DNA of 64,000 nt from Eucommia ulmoides (GCA_016647705.1 CM028329.1:16364410-16428409), one strand, 5' to 3'; shown: positions 11,301 to 23,349, counted from the stretch's first letter. Notes: generated by a model from the sequence alone, not told the origin. Program-made: numbers and translations.

Positions 11301-14300
11301 CCGTTGAGAAACAAAAGACATTCAAAAAATGACTATGTTGAAGCAATCAGCCCCAGGAACCCATTTAAAGGTATGAAAGTTCAACATATGACCACCATAT
11401 GATTGCTCCCACCATCCATAATAATCCCTCCAACCCAATGTTATTGTCCTCTTTGACTTTGCACAAAATTTTAGGTAGTGTTTGAATCTTTTTAACTTTC
11501 CTATATAGCCCTTGAAGTGAGAGGTGGAAAAGTATTTTAACTTCTTGACTTTTGAATGAGTGGTTGAGAAGAGAATTAGTTTGAAAAAAGTGATAAATTT
11601 CAATTCTTAAAAGAGAAAGTGGACAATTATTTTCGAACATCCAAAAAGGGAACTAGGACAATTATATTGGTTCAGAAGGATTAGTTTTTCTCATTTCCCC
11701 ATATTGAACTCAAGCCTTGAGTGGTCCTGCTTTCTTTTATTTTATTCTCTTTTTTTTAGTCAACTTCCACAATATGAAAATTCAACATTCGGAAACAATT
11801 TATTTATATAATTACTATTAAAGTAATAGGGGAATAAAAAAGAATGAGAACGCTTAACTATTGTTTCAGCCTTTCTCCCTTCATTTATAATGAAATTATG
11901 GAAACAATATTGAAACCCTAAACGGTATATGAATGACATAAATACTCTTGAGCACTCCCACCTCAAGGTAGAGCATTTATTGTATACTCCTAACTTATTA
12001 CAAATGTACTTTATCCTTCAACCCCCTAAAGGTTCAATAAATAAATTATCTAACTGATGAACATAATTCACATGTCTGGTCTCAATCGATTTTTGTAACA
12101 GTTTCTGACGTGGCAAACAACTTCAACGTGTTTCATTCTCTCGTGAAAGATTGGGTTGGATGCAATGTGAAGTTATGTTTGATTATCACATATTCCATCA
12201 GTGAATAGTGTTCAAGTCCAAATTCTTCCAACAAAAGTTTCAACCAAGCTAGTTCACAAGTGGTATGGGTCATTGCCCTGTGTTTCGATCCGGCACTTAA
12301 TCAGGCAACTACCGTCTACTTTTTACTCTTCCATGAGACAAGATTACCTCCAACAAATACACAGTACCCCGTAATAGACTTCCTATATGATGGTGATCAA
12401 GCTTAGTTTGCATCTGTAATATCCCTTTATTTGAGTGTGACCGAAGTTTTGATATACCAAACCACAACCAGGAGCACCTTCTACATATCTGAGGATACAA
12501 ATTACTGTCAAGCGACAATGAACTAAATGATAACACGAACAGCAAATGATATATCTGGTCTAGTAACAGTAAAGTAGTTCAACTTCCCAACTAAACGTCT
12601 GTATTGCGTTGAATCTGTCGGTGGTACTTCCCGATTAGCTAATAGTTTTGTGTTTGGATCCATAAGCAATTCAATCAATTTAACTCCTAGTATTCCTAGT
12701 TCCTCAATAGATCAATGATATATTTCCTCTGAGAAAGGAAAATGCCTTAACTCTATAGAGCAAATTCAATACCCAAAAAATACTTGAAATGACCCAAATC
12801 TTTGCTTTGAAGCTTACTATGCAAAAACTATTTATAGTTCTTTAATACCATTGAGGTCATCTCTGATAATCGCGATGTCATCCACATATGCAATCAACAA
12901 TATTCTCCCAATTGTACTACGCATGTGAAACACTGAATAATCGACTCAACAGCGCAAAAGACCAAACTAGGAGACAACGTCACTGAATCTCTCAAACCAT
13001 GCTCAAGGAGACCATTTGAGACCATAAATGAATTTCTTCAAGCGACATTACCAAACCAACTCACCTTGAACAATAAATCCAAGAGGTTGCTCCATGTATA
13101 CTTCCTCACTTAGATCGTCATTCAAGAAAGCATGCTTGATATCGAGCTGATGTAACGTCCAACTAAAGGTGCATGCAACAAAAGACATAAAGAAGCGAAC
13201 ATATGCGAGCTTGGCAATGGGAGAAGAGGTCTAAAAATAATCAAGACCGTATATGTAAGTATAACCTTTGGCAACTAAACGAGCCTTAAGTCGATTAATG
13301 ATGTCATTTGGATGACTTTGACTGTGTAAACCCATTTATATCCCACTACAGTTTTGCTAGGCAGAAGCGAGGAAGTCCTAAGTACCATTTTGATGTAAGG
13401 CTAGCATTTCCTCTTCCAACGGTCGTCCAACCAAGGTGCGAGAAAGCCTCTAAGACAAAGTTAGGAAGAGAAACAGAAGGTAAAAAAACAACAAAAGAAG
13501 AGCATAAAGGAGATAGGCGTGTATATGAGACAAAATTACAAATAGGATGGTCGTTACATACGTGTTTGCCCTTTCAGACGGCAATAAGCATGTCCAAATT
13601 AGAAGTGGATGGATAAACTAGAGAAGAATCTGAAAATATAGGGACAAAGGGCCCAACAGAGGAAGCAACCTTTTGGCGACAAAAGTATACCTACAAAGGA
13701 TGTAGAGAACGACTAGGCAGGATGGATTCTGGAGCCGAGGAAGATGTAGTAGGGGTTGGAAAACTAGGCAAAGGAAATGTAACATCTAGATCACCCTGAG
13801 AGTAGGCTAGAAAAGTAAGAGGGGGATCAAAGCGGGTAACATCTGCACACACAAATGAGCGACGTAAAGATGGATTGTAACAAATTGAAGAATATGCGGC
13901 GATTCATTCCAGGAAATCCCCAATGGGTACTCCAGCTTTCCTCCCTATAGTGGCTCTTCCCCCAGCTATCTAATTCCTACCTTTTGGTACTAGCTGCCCG
14001 TCTCAACTATGGTTGTGTACTTTGCCTGCTATGTGGTCTTGTGGACACCCAGATAACCCTTTTGTGTGTCAAAATATCCAAGAAAGACACATTTTAAGGC
14101 ACGTGAATCTAACTTATCCTTATCGGGAGTCGATTGATAAACAAAACAAACACATCCAAAGATACGAGGAAATAAACCAAACAAATCGAAATAGGAAAAA
14201 GAATAGAATGGGGGTACATTGTCATTTAGGGTAAAAGATGGCAATGAAATGGGGAACCTTGCCATTTAGGGTAGAAGATGCTTCATATTGATCAAGAAGT

Positions 14301-17300
14301 AAGCCGTAAAAACGGCATCATCCAAAAAGTGTTTGGAAACATTCATCTCAAAAAGTAGACTATGAGCCACTTTCAGGAAATGTCGATTGTTACGCTCAGG
14401 TATTCCATTTTGATACAGTGTGTGATGACAAGAGAACTAATGTGAAATACCTGAGTGTGACGTAAAGGAAACAAAGGGCAGAGAAAAATATTCTCGAGCA
14501 TTATCACTTCGAAACATACTGTTAAAGTAAAAGAGTGATATGAAAAGAACAAGAAGGCTTAATCCATTGTGGTAGCCTAATCCTCTATTTATATAGAAAA
14601 TAAAGAAATAATACAGCAAACCCTAAACCGTACTCGAAACCCTAAATAATACAGGAAAGACAGAAATACCCTTTTAACACTCCCCTTCAAGCTGGAGCAT
14701 ATATATTGTATGCTCCTAACTTGTTACAAATGTACTTTATCCTGGAGTCCCCCAACGATTTAGTGAACAAATCAGCTAACTGATCAACTGACTTTGCATG
14801 TTTAGTCTCAACTACTTCTGCAATACTTTTTCTCGAATGAAGTGACAATCAACTTCAATATGTTTTGTCATCTCATAGAAGACTGGGTTAGATGCAATGT
14901 GAAGTGCGACTTGATTATCACATACCAGATCCATCGATGAAAAGTGTTTGAATCCGAGTTCTTCCAACAAATGTTTCAACCAAGTTAGCTCACAAGTAGT
15001 GTAGGCCATCGCCCTGTATTCCGATTCTGCACTTGACCGCGCCACAACTGTCTGTTTTTTACTCTTCCAATAAACAAAATTACCTCCAACAAACACACAA
15101 TACCCAGTAGTGGACTTCCTATCCGAGGAAGATCCGGCCCAATCTGCATCTGTATATCCCATAATTTGAGTGTAACTGAAGTTCTAGTACAACAAACCAC
15201 ATCCTAGAGAACCTTTCAAATATTGAAGAATACGAATTACTGCATCCCAGTGATACGTCGTGGAACGATCCAAGAACTGGCTGATAACACTCACAGCAAA
15301 GGAAATATCTGGTCTAGTAACTATCAAGTAGTTCAACTTCCCAACTAACCGTCTGTATTATGCTGAATCTATCAATGGTACACCTTGATCTGTTAGTAGT
15401 TTGTTGTTTGGATCCATAGGTGAATCAATCGGTTTAGCTCCTAACTTTCCTATTTCACTTAACAGATTAAGAACATATTTCCTCTGACACAGGTAAATAC
15501 TTTGACTTGATCGAGCAACTTCAATCCCCAAGAAATACTTCAATTGGCCCAAATCTTTAGTTTGAAACTCGCCATGCAAAAACGTTTTGAGTTTCTGAAT
15601 ACCCTGGTGGTCGTCCCCGGTAATCACAATGTCATCCACATACACAATCAACAATATTCTCCCGACTTTACTGTGCCTGTAAAACACAGAATGATTGATT
15701 CCATAACAACGAAGACCAAATTCAGTGACTACTTCACTGAATCTCCCAAACCATGCTCGAAGAGACTGCTTAAGGCCATAAACGGATTTCTTCAAGCAAC
15801 ATACCAAACCAGACTCCCCCTGAGCAACAAACCCAGGAGGTTGCTCCATGAACACTTCCTCAGTCAAATCGTCATTTAAGAATGCATTCTTGATGTCAAG
15901 TTGATGCAACGGCCAACGAAAAGTGACAGCCAAAGAGATGAACAAGCGAATAGAAGCGAGTTTGGCAATGGAAGAAAAGGTCTCAGAATAATTAAGACCA
16001 TATACCTGAGTGTAACATTTGGCAACTAAACGAGCCTTGAGTCGATTAATGGTGCCATCCGAATGAACTATGATTGTATAAACCCATTTACATCCAATTA
16101 TTGTTTTTTCAGGCGGAAGCAAGACAAGATCCCAAGTACCATTCTGATGTAAAACTAGCATTTTCTCTTCCATTGCGGTTGTCCAACCAGGGTGACGGAG
16201 AGCCTCTGTGACAGACTTAGGAATAGAAACAGATGATAGAGAAACGACAAAAGAGGAATATGAAGGAGATAGATGTGCATACGAGACAAAATTAGAAATA
16301 GGATGTTGAGTACATGTGCGCTTACCCTTTCGAACAGCAATGGGTATGTCCAAGTCAGACACGGATTCATGAACTGGAGAAGAATCTGAAGACACAGAGA
16401 CAATTGGCTCAACGGCGGGAACTACCTTCTGGCGACGAGTGTATACATGTAAAGGCGGTGAACGACGACTAGGTGGGACAAGTTCGGGAGTGGAAGGAGA
16501 TGGTGTCGGGTCTAGGAGGCTTGGTAAAGGAAGGGTGACATATGGATCATCCCAAGAGGATAGGTCAGAAAAGTAAGGGGTGGACTCAAAGAAGGTGACA
16601 TCTGCACAGATAAAAGAGCGACGTAAAGAAAGACTATAACACCGATAACCCTTTTGTGTGCGTGAATAACCAAGGAAGACACATTTTATGGCACGAGGAT
16701 CTAACTTATCCTTACCAGGAGTCAACTAGTGGACAAAACAGACACATCCAAAGATACGGGGAGGTAAAGCAAACCAGGGTGATCGGGGAAAAAGAATAGA
16801 ATGAGGGACTTTGTCATTCAGGGTAGAAGACGGCATTCTATTGATCAAGAAGCAAGCAGTAAGAACTGCATCTGCCCAGAAGTGTTTGGGAACATTCATC
16901 TCAAACATCAGAGTTCGAGCCACTTCTAGGAGATGTTGATTCTTACGCTCAACGACTCCATTTTGCTGCAGTGTGTGAGGACAAGAAGACTGATGCAATA
17001 TACCAGACTGTGACATGAATGAAGTAAAGGGTTGAGAAAAATATCCTCGAGCATTGTCACTACGACGTATACGCATGGGCACATTAAATTGAGTTCTAAT
17101 TTTAGCACAAAAGGCTATAAAAAATGGAGAACAATTCAGAACGATCTTTCATTAAATAGAGTCATGTAACCCGAGAGAAATCATCTACAAACATGACAAA
17201 ATAACGAAAGTCAAGTGTAGAGGCAATATGAGAAGGACCCCAAACGTCTAAATGAACTAAACTGAAAGAACTCGATACGCGAAACTGAGAGGGAGAAGTA

Positions 17301-20300
17301 AATGAAGTGCAATGATGTTTTCCCAACTGACAAGACTCACAATCTAAAAAGGGCAAATGACATAAACTAGGAACAAGTACCTTTAGATTGGCAAGACAGG
17401 GATGGCCTAGGCAACAATGAATTTGGTGGGATGCAACGGCAGGGCAGACAGTGGGTGGGATAACAGGTGTCTCGGCGTGATTGCAGAAATAATAAAGGCC
17501 ATTTTTCTCACGCCCTACGCCAATCGTCTTCTGTGTTTTCAAATCCTGGATAATCACAGAATCAGGAAAGAAGCAAACAGAACACTGAAGTTGTTGAGTA
17601 AGCTTACTAACTGATATCAAATTAAAAGCAAATGAGAGAATATACAGCACAGAGGATAAAGAGGAAAATGGTGAAAGTTCCATAGTGCCAATACCACGAA
17701 CAGGGACAGTGGAACCATCAGCAATAGTAACAGGGGACAATGAGGGAAATGACTGAATATGCGTAAATAGAGAAGATGTACCTGACATGTGATCGGTAGC
17801 AGCGGAGTCTATGATCCAAAGGATAGAAGTGGAAGGATGAAAAGAAAGACATGCAATAGGGTTACCTTGTTGAGCTATCGAAGTAATAGAGGTAAATGTC
17901 TGCTTAGACAACTTAAATTGGAGGAACCGAACATACTCATCATCAGAAATTGTCTAGGGAGTTGAAGAGTTGGATGCGGAAACGGGAGCAACTTGATTAT
18001 TAGTTGCCACATGAACATATTTAGGAGAACGATCAATTTTATACCAACAAGTATCTTGGGTATGGTTTTCCTTGCCACAAAATGAGCACCGACGATATTG
18101 ACTATGACAATGGCCACCTCGGCCACCCCAAAATTCATTACTACGACTTCCTTGGTCACCTCGTTTCCCTTGATCGGGAAGAACTTGTACAACTTTGGAC
18201 CATTGTAAATGATTGGTCTCATTCAACTTGCGGGTTATTAACGATTGGGGGGTAGCCATCGACATTAGTTTCCCCCAATACAACAACAAATACGAAACAA
18301 CTTGTCAAGGGAAACAAACCAACAACACGAACAACTATGGGGCTTAAATGAAGACCAGTATAAGCAAAACAATACTCACGAACATCCGGGACATTAGATT
18401 TGGTCCAGAATACTGTTGCAAAGCTGGAAAAACGAACGAACTCTCGAACAAAACCATTGGGCGACCATAGGAGCTCGACAAAACGCAGCAGCTGGTAACG
18501 TTGGCAACAGTATGATTACTTCTCAAACTAACACGCTTCTCCTACCGAATCGACAGCAACAGCCATGGACGATCTGAAGCAAAACCTTAACCAAATCATC
18601 AACTCAATACAGAAGCAAAGTCCCTGAGTCTGAAGACAGAGCAATCGATGTCCGGCGAAGGTCCGGCGAGGGTCAGCAAGTCGCGACAAAGTGCCAATGA
18701 TGGTCGGCGAGGTCTGCGAACGGCGTGCTAGGGTTGCGGCGACTGGGAGAGGTGGGATCGACGACGATGGTGGCTTGGAATGGCCTGGGCGACGGTCGGC
18801 GAGGCTCGGAATAACCTGGGCGACGGCGGCGAGGGTTTGTGGGCTCCTAGGGTTTCAGCCGTTTTTCTTTCTTTTTTTTTTGTTTTTCTTTCGTATGAAC
18901 TGTAGGCGAAAAAGAGAAGAAGAGAGAAAAAAAAATGGTTTGAACAGATCTATAGAATCAATCTCCCATAACCTGCTCTGGATACCATGTTAAAGTAAAA
19001 GCGTGATATGAAAAGAACGAAAAAACTTAATCCATTGTGGTACCCTATCCCTCTATTTATATAGAAAATGAAGAAATAATACAGCAAACCCTAAACCGTA
19101 CTTGAAACCCTAAATAATACAGGAAAGACAGAAATACCCTTTTAACACATACAAACTGACACATTAAATTGAGTTTTAATTCAGCACAAAAATGAAGAAT
19201 AATTCAGAACGATCTTTAATTAAATAGAACCATGTAACTCTTGAAAAACCATCCACAAATGTGACAAAATAATGAAAACTAACAGGATAAAGACCCAAAC
19301 ATCTTAATGAACTAACTAAAAGGACTCGATAGCAAATGAACTACGATGATACTTTCCCAACTGACAAGACTCACAATTTAAGAAAAACAAATGACGTAAA
19401 ATAGGAACAAATAGCTTAAGATTGGCAAGGCATGGATGACCTAAGAGAATGAATTTGGTGGGAAGACGCAATAGCAAACCAACCCAGTAGGTGGGATAGC
19501 AAGACTCTCGTCGTGATCGTCACATTAGTAAAGGCCATTTTCTTCACACCCTACGCCAATTGCCTTTTGCATCCTGAATTCCTAGATAACGACAGAATCA
19601 GGAAAAAAAATAGGGCATTTAAGATATTTAGTAAGCTTATTGACAAACATCGAATTAAAAGGAAAAAAAAAAAGGAATATAAAAAATGGAGGATAAAAAG
19701 AAGGAGAGCGAGGGTTCCATAGTGTCGATGCCCCAAAAAAGGACTGCGGAACCATCAACAACAGTAACAGAGACAATGAGGGAGATGACCAAACATGTGT
19801 AAATAGAGAAGCGGTACCTCACATGTGGTTAGTAGCAGCAGAGTCTATAACTCAAGGTGTAAGGGGGAAGGATGAAAGGAAAGACATGCAGAAGAGGTTC
19901 CTCATTGAGCTAGAGAAGCTATGGGGGTAGATGTATGCTGGGATGCCTTAAACTAAAAGAACTGAGTATACTCGTCATCAAAAATTCCCCTGGCAGTTGA
20001 AGAGTTAGATGGTGGAATGGGATCATCCTGATCAGAGGTTACATCATAAATATAGTTAGGAGGACAACCAACCAAATCCTAACAAGTATCTTTGGTATGC
20101 TTTTTCTTGCCACAAAAAGAACATTGGCAATGTTGACCACAACCATGACCGCCTCGACCACAAGCACCGCGGCCACATCGGCCACCCCAAGTCATCACTA
20201 CTAGACTGATGATTACAGTCACCCTACTCAAAAATACATACCTATCATCTACTCACGTTGCAACTGCGTATGCCTTTCTTACACATCAGTAGTCATTGGA

Positions 20301-23300
20301 AGAATTGTATGTATCTTCTAATGAAGCCTATTAAACGTAGCAAAGTAGTTCGTAACAAATTGCATGAATTGATGGAGTTGGATCATACATCCAAGTGAGG
20401 TTACTGGAATATAACACACGAAGATATTCCCAGATTCTTTACACGTATCCAAATGAGTACGCATATCAACAATTCGACATTAATGCCCCCTTATTAAACG
20501 GTGAAGGCGCAAGGTAGGCTGGATGACAACGTCTGGAGGCCAAAATAGCAATGGACGAGTGTTCGGAACTGATTTACGAGATCATGGAAAGCATCAACGG
20601 GGTGAAGGGAACCAGTGGTCTAGATCTAGGGCAACAGTCAAGGTGGTGTTGTGGTTGATGGTGAAGATCTAGGGTAGCGCAATAGGTAGTAGATAAGAAT
20701 AAGAAGCCTTAATTATTGTGTTGACCTCTTCCTTTATTTATAAAAAAAGAAACATAATGTAGAAACCCTAAACAGTATATGAATGATAGAAATATCTTCT
20801 AACAATTACATATTAGTTATTTCATATGCATTTTGAAGCACCAGTACCTTGATTAGCATTGAATGCCAATTTCCCCATTAGTAAAAGAAATACCATTTCA
20901 AGCCAACAATTAAGAGATTCTAAGAAGCCATTAGATGAAAATGAAGTATTAAACCACCTCGCTTTCCATTTCTTAATAAGGTCAAGTCTTTCTAGAAATG
21001 AATTGATCACACTCTCAACTCAAAATTGCTTTAATAAGCGATTATTCATGAGATTTAACAATTTACTAGATAAAGCAATCCCCAGGGACAAGTGTCTTTT
21101 TTGTAACCCCACTTTCCTAACATCGCCAAATGTGAAAATAAGTTGAATAACACAGTCACCAACTAGGAAGCACTAGCACAACTAGGAACCAAAGTATTCA
21201 AGTCTAACACCTTCCCAACACGGATGGATACATGTCCAATACGCCAAAATTTGTGTCCGAGCATTTTATTTTAAATTTACAGGTTGAACAAAGTTTGGAC
21301 AAACGAGAGACAACACGGTAAACGATGCTTTTAGTGATTCTCATAACAAGATCCATGGCTTTAAATTTCATGTTTCCTTTGATTCAGTTTTTTTAGAACA
21401 AAATATTACATTTTCAGGTTTCTTGGAAAGAACAATTGGTTGATGAGTTACTTAAATGTAATTTGAAATTGATGATTTCTCAAGTAGTATATTATGAACT
21501 GATGCTAGTAATGCTCCTATCTTTTCTTTGCTCATTTCTTTTCTCATTTTGAGTGAAGAAGCGTCAATTTAAGTCATATGAATATAAGTATATACATACT
21601 ATACATCCCCATTTTTTTGGAATTTATCATATCATCATAGTCGTGTCTTGCAGTAGTTGTTTCATTATCTATGTCAATTCTACTTAGATTCTAACCATCT
21701 GAGCCGAGTACAATTGACTCCGAGGAAAGATAATATGTTAAATCATAAACCATATATTATTCTTTGTAATATGCTACAAGAAGAAAGCATATTTATGTTT
21801 TCTTCATTTCCAATCAAAAATAATTAAATCAGTAAAAAAAAAAAAAATCAAAGATGATTCATTAATTAAACCTATTTTCTTGATGTTCCAGACACATGTT
21901 CACACTATAAGTGTAACTATCATTAGTTCATAGTGATGAATAAACTCTTGCTATAATTATAAAAAATACTTAGAAGTTAAAGCATTAACCAACAGGAAAT
22001 GACAATAAGATGGCAATAGACCAATATTTAACACCCTTTACTCGAACAAGTCCATCAAATTACACAAGGTTCAAGCTTAGTTCTGATGCTTAAACTGGAA
22101 AGAAGAAAGGAAGCGGTAACTCCAACAATCTCTTGTTCCTACTCTGCTTTAAGAAATAAATAGATCAAGACCAGCACTAAACTAGATATTATGTGACAGA
22201 AAAATGTGTCCAGAAAAGAGAAAAGTTATCCCATGCTCCCACTATTTCCTTCTCACAGGGAGGTTTAAAGTTTGAATATCAAACTTACACCCATACAAAG
22301 TCACACTTCACTCACAAAAGAGGAAAAACCAAAAGCTTGCAACAAAGTTCCTGTCACAATTACAGCCCAACTGTGTTCATCAGTAAGGCAATGGCCATGC
22401 CATTAGAGAATAAGCCTGAAGAACAGAGAGAGAACACATTTCACAAGAAATTAGAAGAGCGTCCCACATTTCAGTAAGACATACACAAAAAATATTTCAG
22501 AGTGATAGAAAGATGCTTATTAGAATATGGGTGACTCAACTTCTACTATTCCCCGCAATCCACATAAAGACGCACCAACACAAATTTTTTGGAGGCTACC
22601 ACCAACGACATAAATCGTAAGAGTCTCAAAGGACAAAGGCCTCTGCAAATCCTATTTTTTCATTAGAGAGAGAACACTAACCATGGCAGAGAAGGCAGTT
22701 GAAACTCTAGCACTGAACTCAATGTGACCCTGCTTTAATGACAATGAATTCTTCAAGATTGAAAGAGCAAATTCATTTTTTATAATTAAATGTAAGGACG
22801 ACTGACTACATTTTTAAGTCAACTTTTTAGAGGAGAGAAAGAAAGAACGGTTATCTGATTAGCCAAAGTTTTACAAAAGCAGTAAACTTATATAAGCTGA
22901 GGAAAAAGCTCACGAGAATAAGAACAGTCATGAAATTCTAAAAATCTACAGAAACGCGCAAAAGAAATTAAAAAAAAAAATCAAGATCAAAACCTAAATG
23001 CTAGAACTAAATGACTAACCCAAGAGGATATAGCCTTCAATTTCGACTAATTCAAAATAAATTGTCTCCAACGCTATAAACTTGAGAAAAAAAACCCTAA
23101 ACAGGCACAGAAAATATAAGCAACACGGGCACAAACATATACGAAAAAAACTGAAGGACTCGAAGGGAAAAGATTGAATTAGGGCATGGTAAGCGAGGGA
23201 GAAAAAACTAGAAGTTGCAACGAGAGAACCGAAGAGATGCGAGAAAATTGCACCTTCTTCTTCCATCCTTCGGGAGCTGGAAGGTCGATCGCCAAGACGT

Positions 23301-23349
23301 CGTCCTGCGCGTCGTTGTTTTCTTTAGTCTTGTTGCTGCTGTTCTCCAT
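5382..23349 (-). CDS. methyl-CpG-binding-domain protein, MBD10/MBD11-like (3 exons)
   Basis: The coding exons are 23254-23349, 6285-6435 and 5382-6118, and the product is 327 residues. Exon 1 starts at ATG (MENSSNKTK) and ends [10 protein letters not shown] at donor AAG/GTGCAA. Exon 2 starts after TGCAG with [24 protein letters not shown] and [11 protein letters not shown], and ends FDWGT at donor AG/GTATAA. Exon 3 starts after GTAG with [13 protein letters not shown]. Phases agree at both junctions. The MBD spans about residues 22-90. The remainder is a low-complexity acidic tail rich in E, D, K and A, with a basic [10 protein letters not shown] patch (likely nuclear localisation). Domain order and the [11 protein letters not shown] motif match the plant MBD10/MBD11 clade. 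From family knowledge, these are nuclear chromatin proteins, and MBD10 has been linked to rRNA gene silencing; binding to methylated CpG is weak or unproven in the clade. The upstream in-frame extension of exon 1 begins with TTG, so the ATG at 23349 is preferred. Confidence 0.9.
6119..6284 (-). other. MBD gene intron 2
   Basis: A 166-bp AT-rich intron with donor GTATAATC and acceptor ATGTAG on the minus strand. It joins exon 2 (phase 1) to exon 3 so that the split Gly codon is restored. Confidence 0.88.
7068..7120. repeat. poly(T)/poly(G) homopolymer tract
   Basis: A long T run passes directly into a long G run with single A interruptions. Exact lengths are likely to vary between individuals or suffer sequencing error. 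Confidence 0.85.
7392..7637. repeat. tandem duplication, about 123-bp period
   Basis: Two diverged copies begin ATTTTGAGCCTCACAAAGAC at 7392 and 7515. Both end with a CCAAATTGAATATG..ACCCATATT motif. No coding potential is seen. Confidence 0.8.
8978..9432. repeat. poly(T) tracts
   Basis: Two pure T runs of about 20-27 bp lie near 8982-9008 and 9410-9432 within the MBD intron. The sequence between them is unassigned. Confidence 0.7.
10053..10368. repeat. tandem duplication, 158-bp period
   Basis: Copy 1 (10053-10210) and copy 2 (10211-10368) differ at only a few positions, for example ACTTGTCGAAC versus ACTTGTGGAAC. The high identity suggests a recent event inside the intron. Confidence 0.9.
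11282..11641. mobile_element. Stowaway-like MITE
   Basis: The ends are imperfect inverted repeats: GATGCGTCCCAAATTAGGTCC on the left, and on the right a sequence whose complement starts GATGTTCGAAAATAATTGTCC. The left flank is TA. The interior matches, in opposite orientation, the element at 55104-55356 (shared stretches CACTCATTCAAA and CTAAAATTTTGTGCAAAGTC). The right boundary is approximate. Confidence 0.6.
14029..14265 (-). pseudogene. copia A integrase C-terminal/linker remnant
   Basis: The translation contains [20 protein letters not shown] and [16 protein letters not shown]. This is the same block as the FGCVCFV..CVFLGYS region of element B and of the first copia element. It is an isolated open stretch in an otherwise broken element. 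Confidence 0.8.
14520..14679 (-). repeat. 3' LTR of copia element B
   Basis: 160 bp, TGTTAAAGTAAAAGAGTGAT at one end and CTTTTAACA at the other. It differs from its partner at 18988 by a small number of substitutions. Confidence 0.93.
14812..15162 (-). pseudogene. copia B RNase H domain
   Basis: It shows [48 protein letters not shown] and [15 protein letters not shown]. These supply the D-E-D residues of copia RNase H, all present. It is in the same frame as the RT block but is separated from it by in-frame stops (TAA at 15358-15360 and a TAG near 15184). Confidence 0.92.
15358..16725 (-). pseudogene. copia B integrase-RT linker and reverse transcriptase
   Basis: An open stretch of about 455 codons. 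It starts with [20 protein letters not shown] and a Ser/Pro-rich linker. It then shows RT blocks: [32 protein letters not shown] (catalytic Asp), [28 protein letters not shown] (catalytic YVDD) and [15 protein letters not shown]. It is bounded upstream by an in-frame TAG (16726-16728, inside FVH-stop-LTPGKD, a probable CAG origin) and downstream by an in-frame TAA. The RT core itself is intact. Confidence 0.93.
16726..17911 (-). pseudogene. copia B protease, GAG-pre-integrase and integrase
   Basis: From 17911 down: [14 protein letters not shown] (protease; the third triad residue is Ala instead of Gly), [25 protein letters not shown] and [10 protein letters not shown] (GAG-pre-integrase), then [12 protein letters not shown] and FVDDFSRVT (integrase). 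A TGA replaces the expected Trp after FSRVT (about 17168), and a one-base frame change lies near 17118. The frame then resumes with [33 protein letters not shown] and [15 protein letters not shown], so the catalytic D,D,E residues are present. It is inactive because of these lesions. Confidence 0.92.
17954..18289 (-). pseudogene. copia B gag remnant with zinc knuckle
   Basis: It contains the intact CCHC knuckle [15 protein letters not shown] (CX2CX4HX4C) preceded by a Gly/Arg-rich stretch. An in-frame TAG (after SSTP) separates it from the protease block. The upstream capsid-coding part that copia elements normally carry is missing, suggesting an internal deletion. Confidence 0.8.
18988..19147 (-). 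repeat. 5' LTR of copia element B
   Basis: 160 bp, with the same termini as the 14520 copy. On the minus strand it is followed directly by TGGTATCCAG, the primer-binding site. Confidence 0.93.
20805..23253. other. intron sequence with no recognised gene
   Basis: This is the donor-proximal part of MBD intron 1, AT-rich. No domain, long open frame or repeat family is recognised on either strand. Confidence 0.6.

Larger units (their letters stand above)
14520..19147 (-). mobile_element. copia element B, complete with two LTRs, nested in A
   Basis: The element is 4628 bp, bounded by two 160-bp LTRs (14520-14679 and 18988-19147), both TGTTAAAG...TTTTAACA, and by a perfect CATAC duplication (14515-14519 and 19148-19152). 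Internal order on the minus strand is primer-binding site, short gag remnant, protease, integrase, RT with YVDD, and RNase H. Most of the gag capsid region seems deleted, since only about 700 bp separates the 5' LTR from the zinc knuckle. Because it interrupts A, it must be the younger insertion. Confidence 0.95.
11816..20804 (-). mobile_element. copia element A (host of nested element B)
   Basis: A degenerate copia element on the minus strand, split in its integrase region by element B. Its ends are flanked by a perfect 5-bp duplication ATTAC (11811-11815 and 20805-20809). The 3' LTR lies at about 11816-11954 and the 5' LTR at about 20684-20804, both related to the LTR of B (shared AAACCCTAAAC..TAT). 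Internal sequence in the flanks parallels B: RNase H/RT at 12.0-13.6 kb, integrase linker at 14.03-14.27 kb, integrase and GAG-pre-integrase at 19.15-19.9 kb and a zinc-knuckle remnant near 20.1 kb. No long open frame remains. Without B the element would be about 4.36 kb. It lies inside MBD intron 1. Confidence 0.9.
6436..23253 (-). other. MBD gene intron 1, about 16.8 kb
   Basis: The donor GTGCAATT lies at 23253 and the acceptor CATGTGCAG at 6436. The exons on either side rebuild a continuous MBD across the junction, which is the main evidence. It holds a nested pair of copia elements (11816-20804), a MITE, homopolymer tracts and two tandem duplications. The parts 7640-8970, 10370-11280 and 20810-23250 show no recognisable gene or repeat family. 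Confidence 0.85.

Noticed and set aside
15544..15879. Plus-strand open frame of 111 codons over copia B
   Set aside because: It is the antisense shadow of the copia RT, whose motifs are clear on the minus strand.
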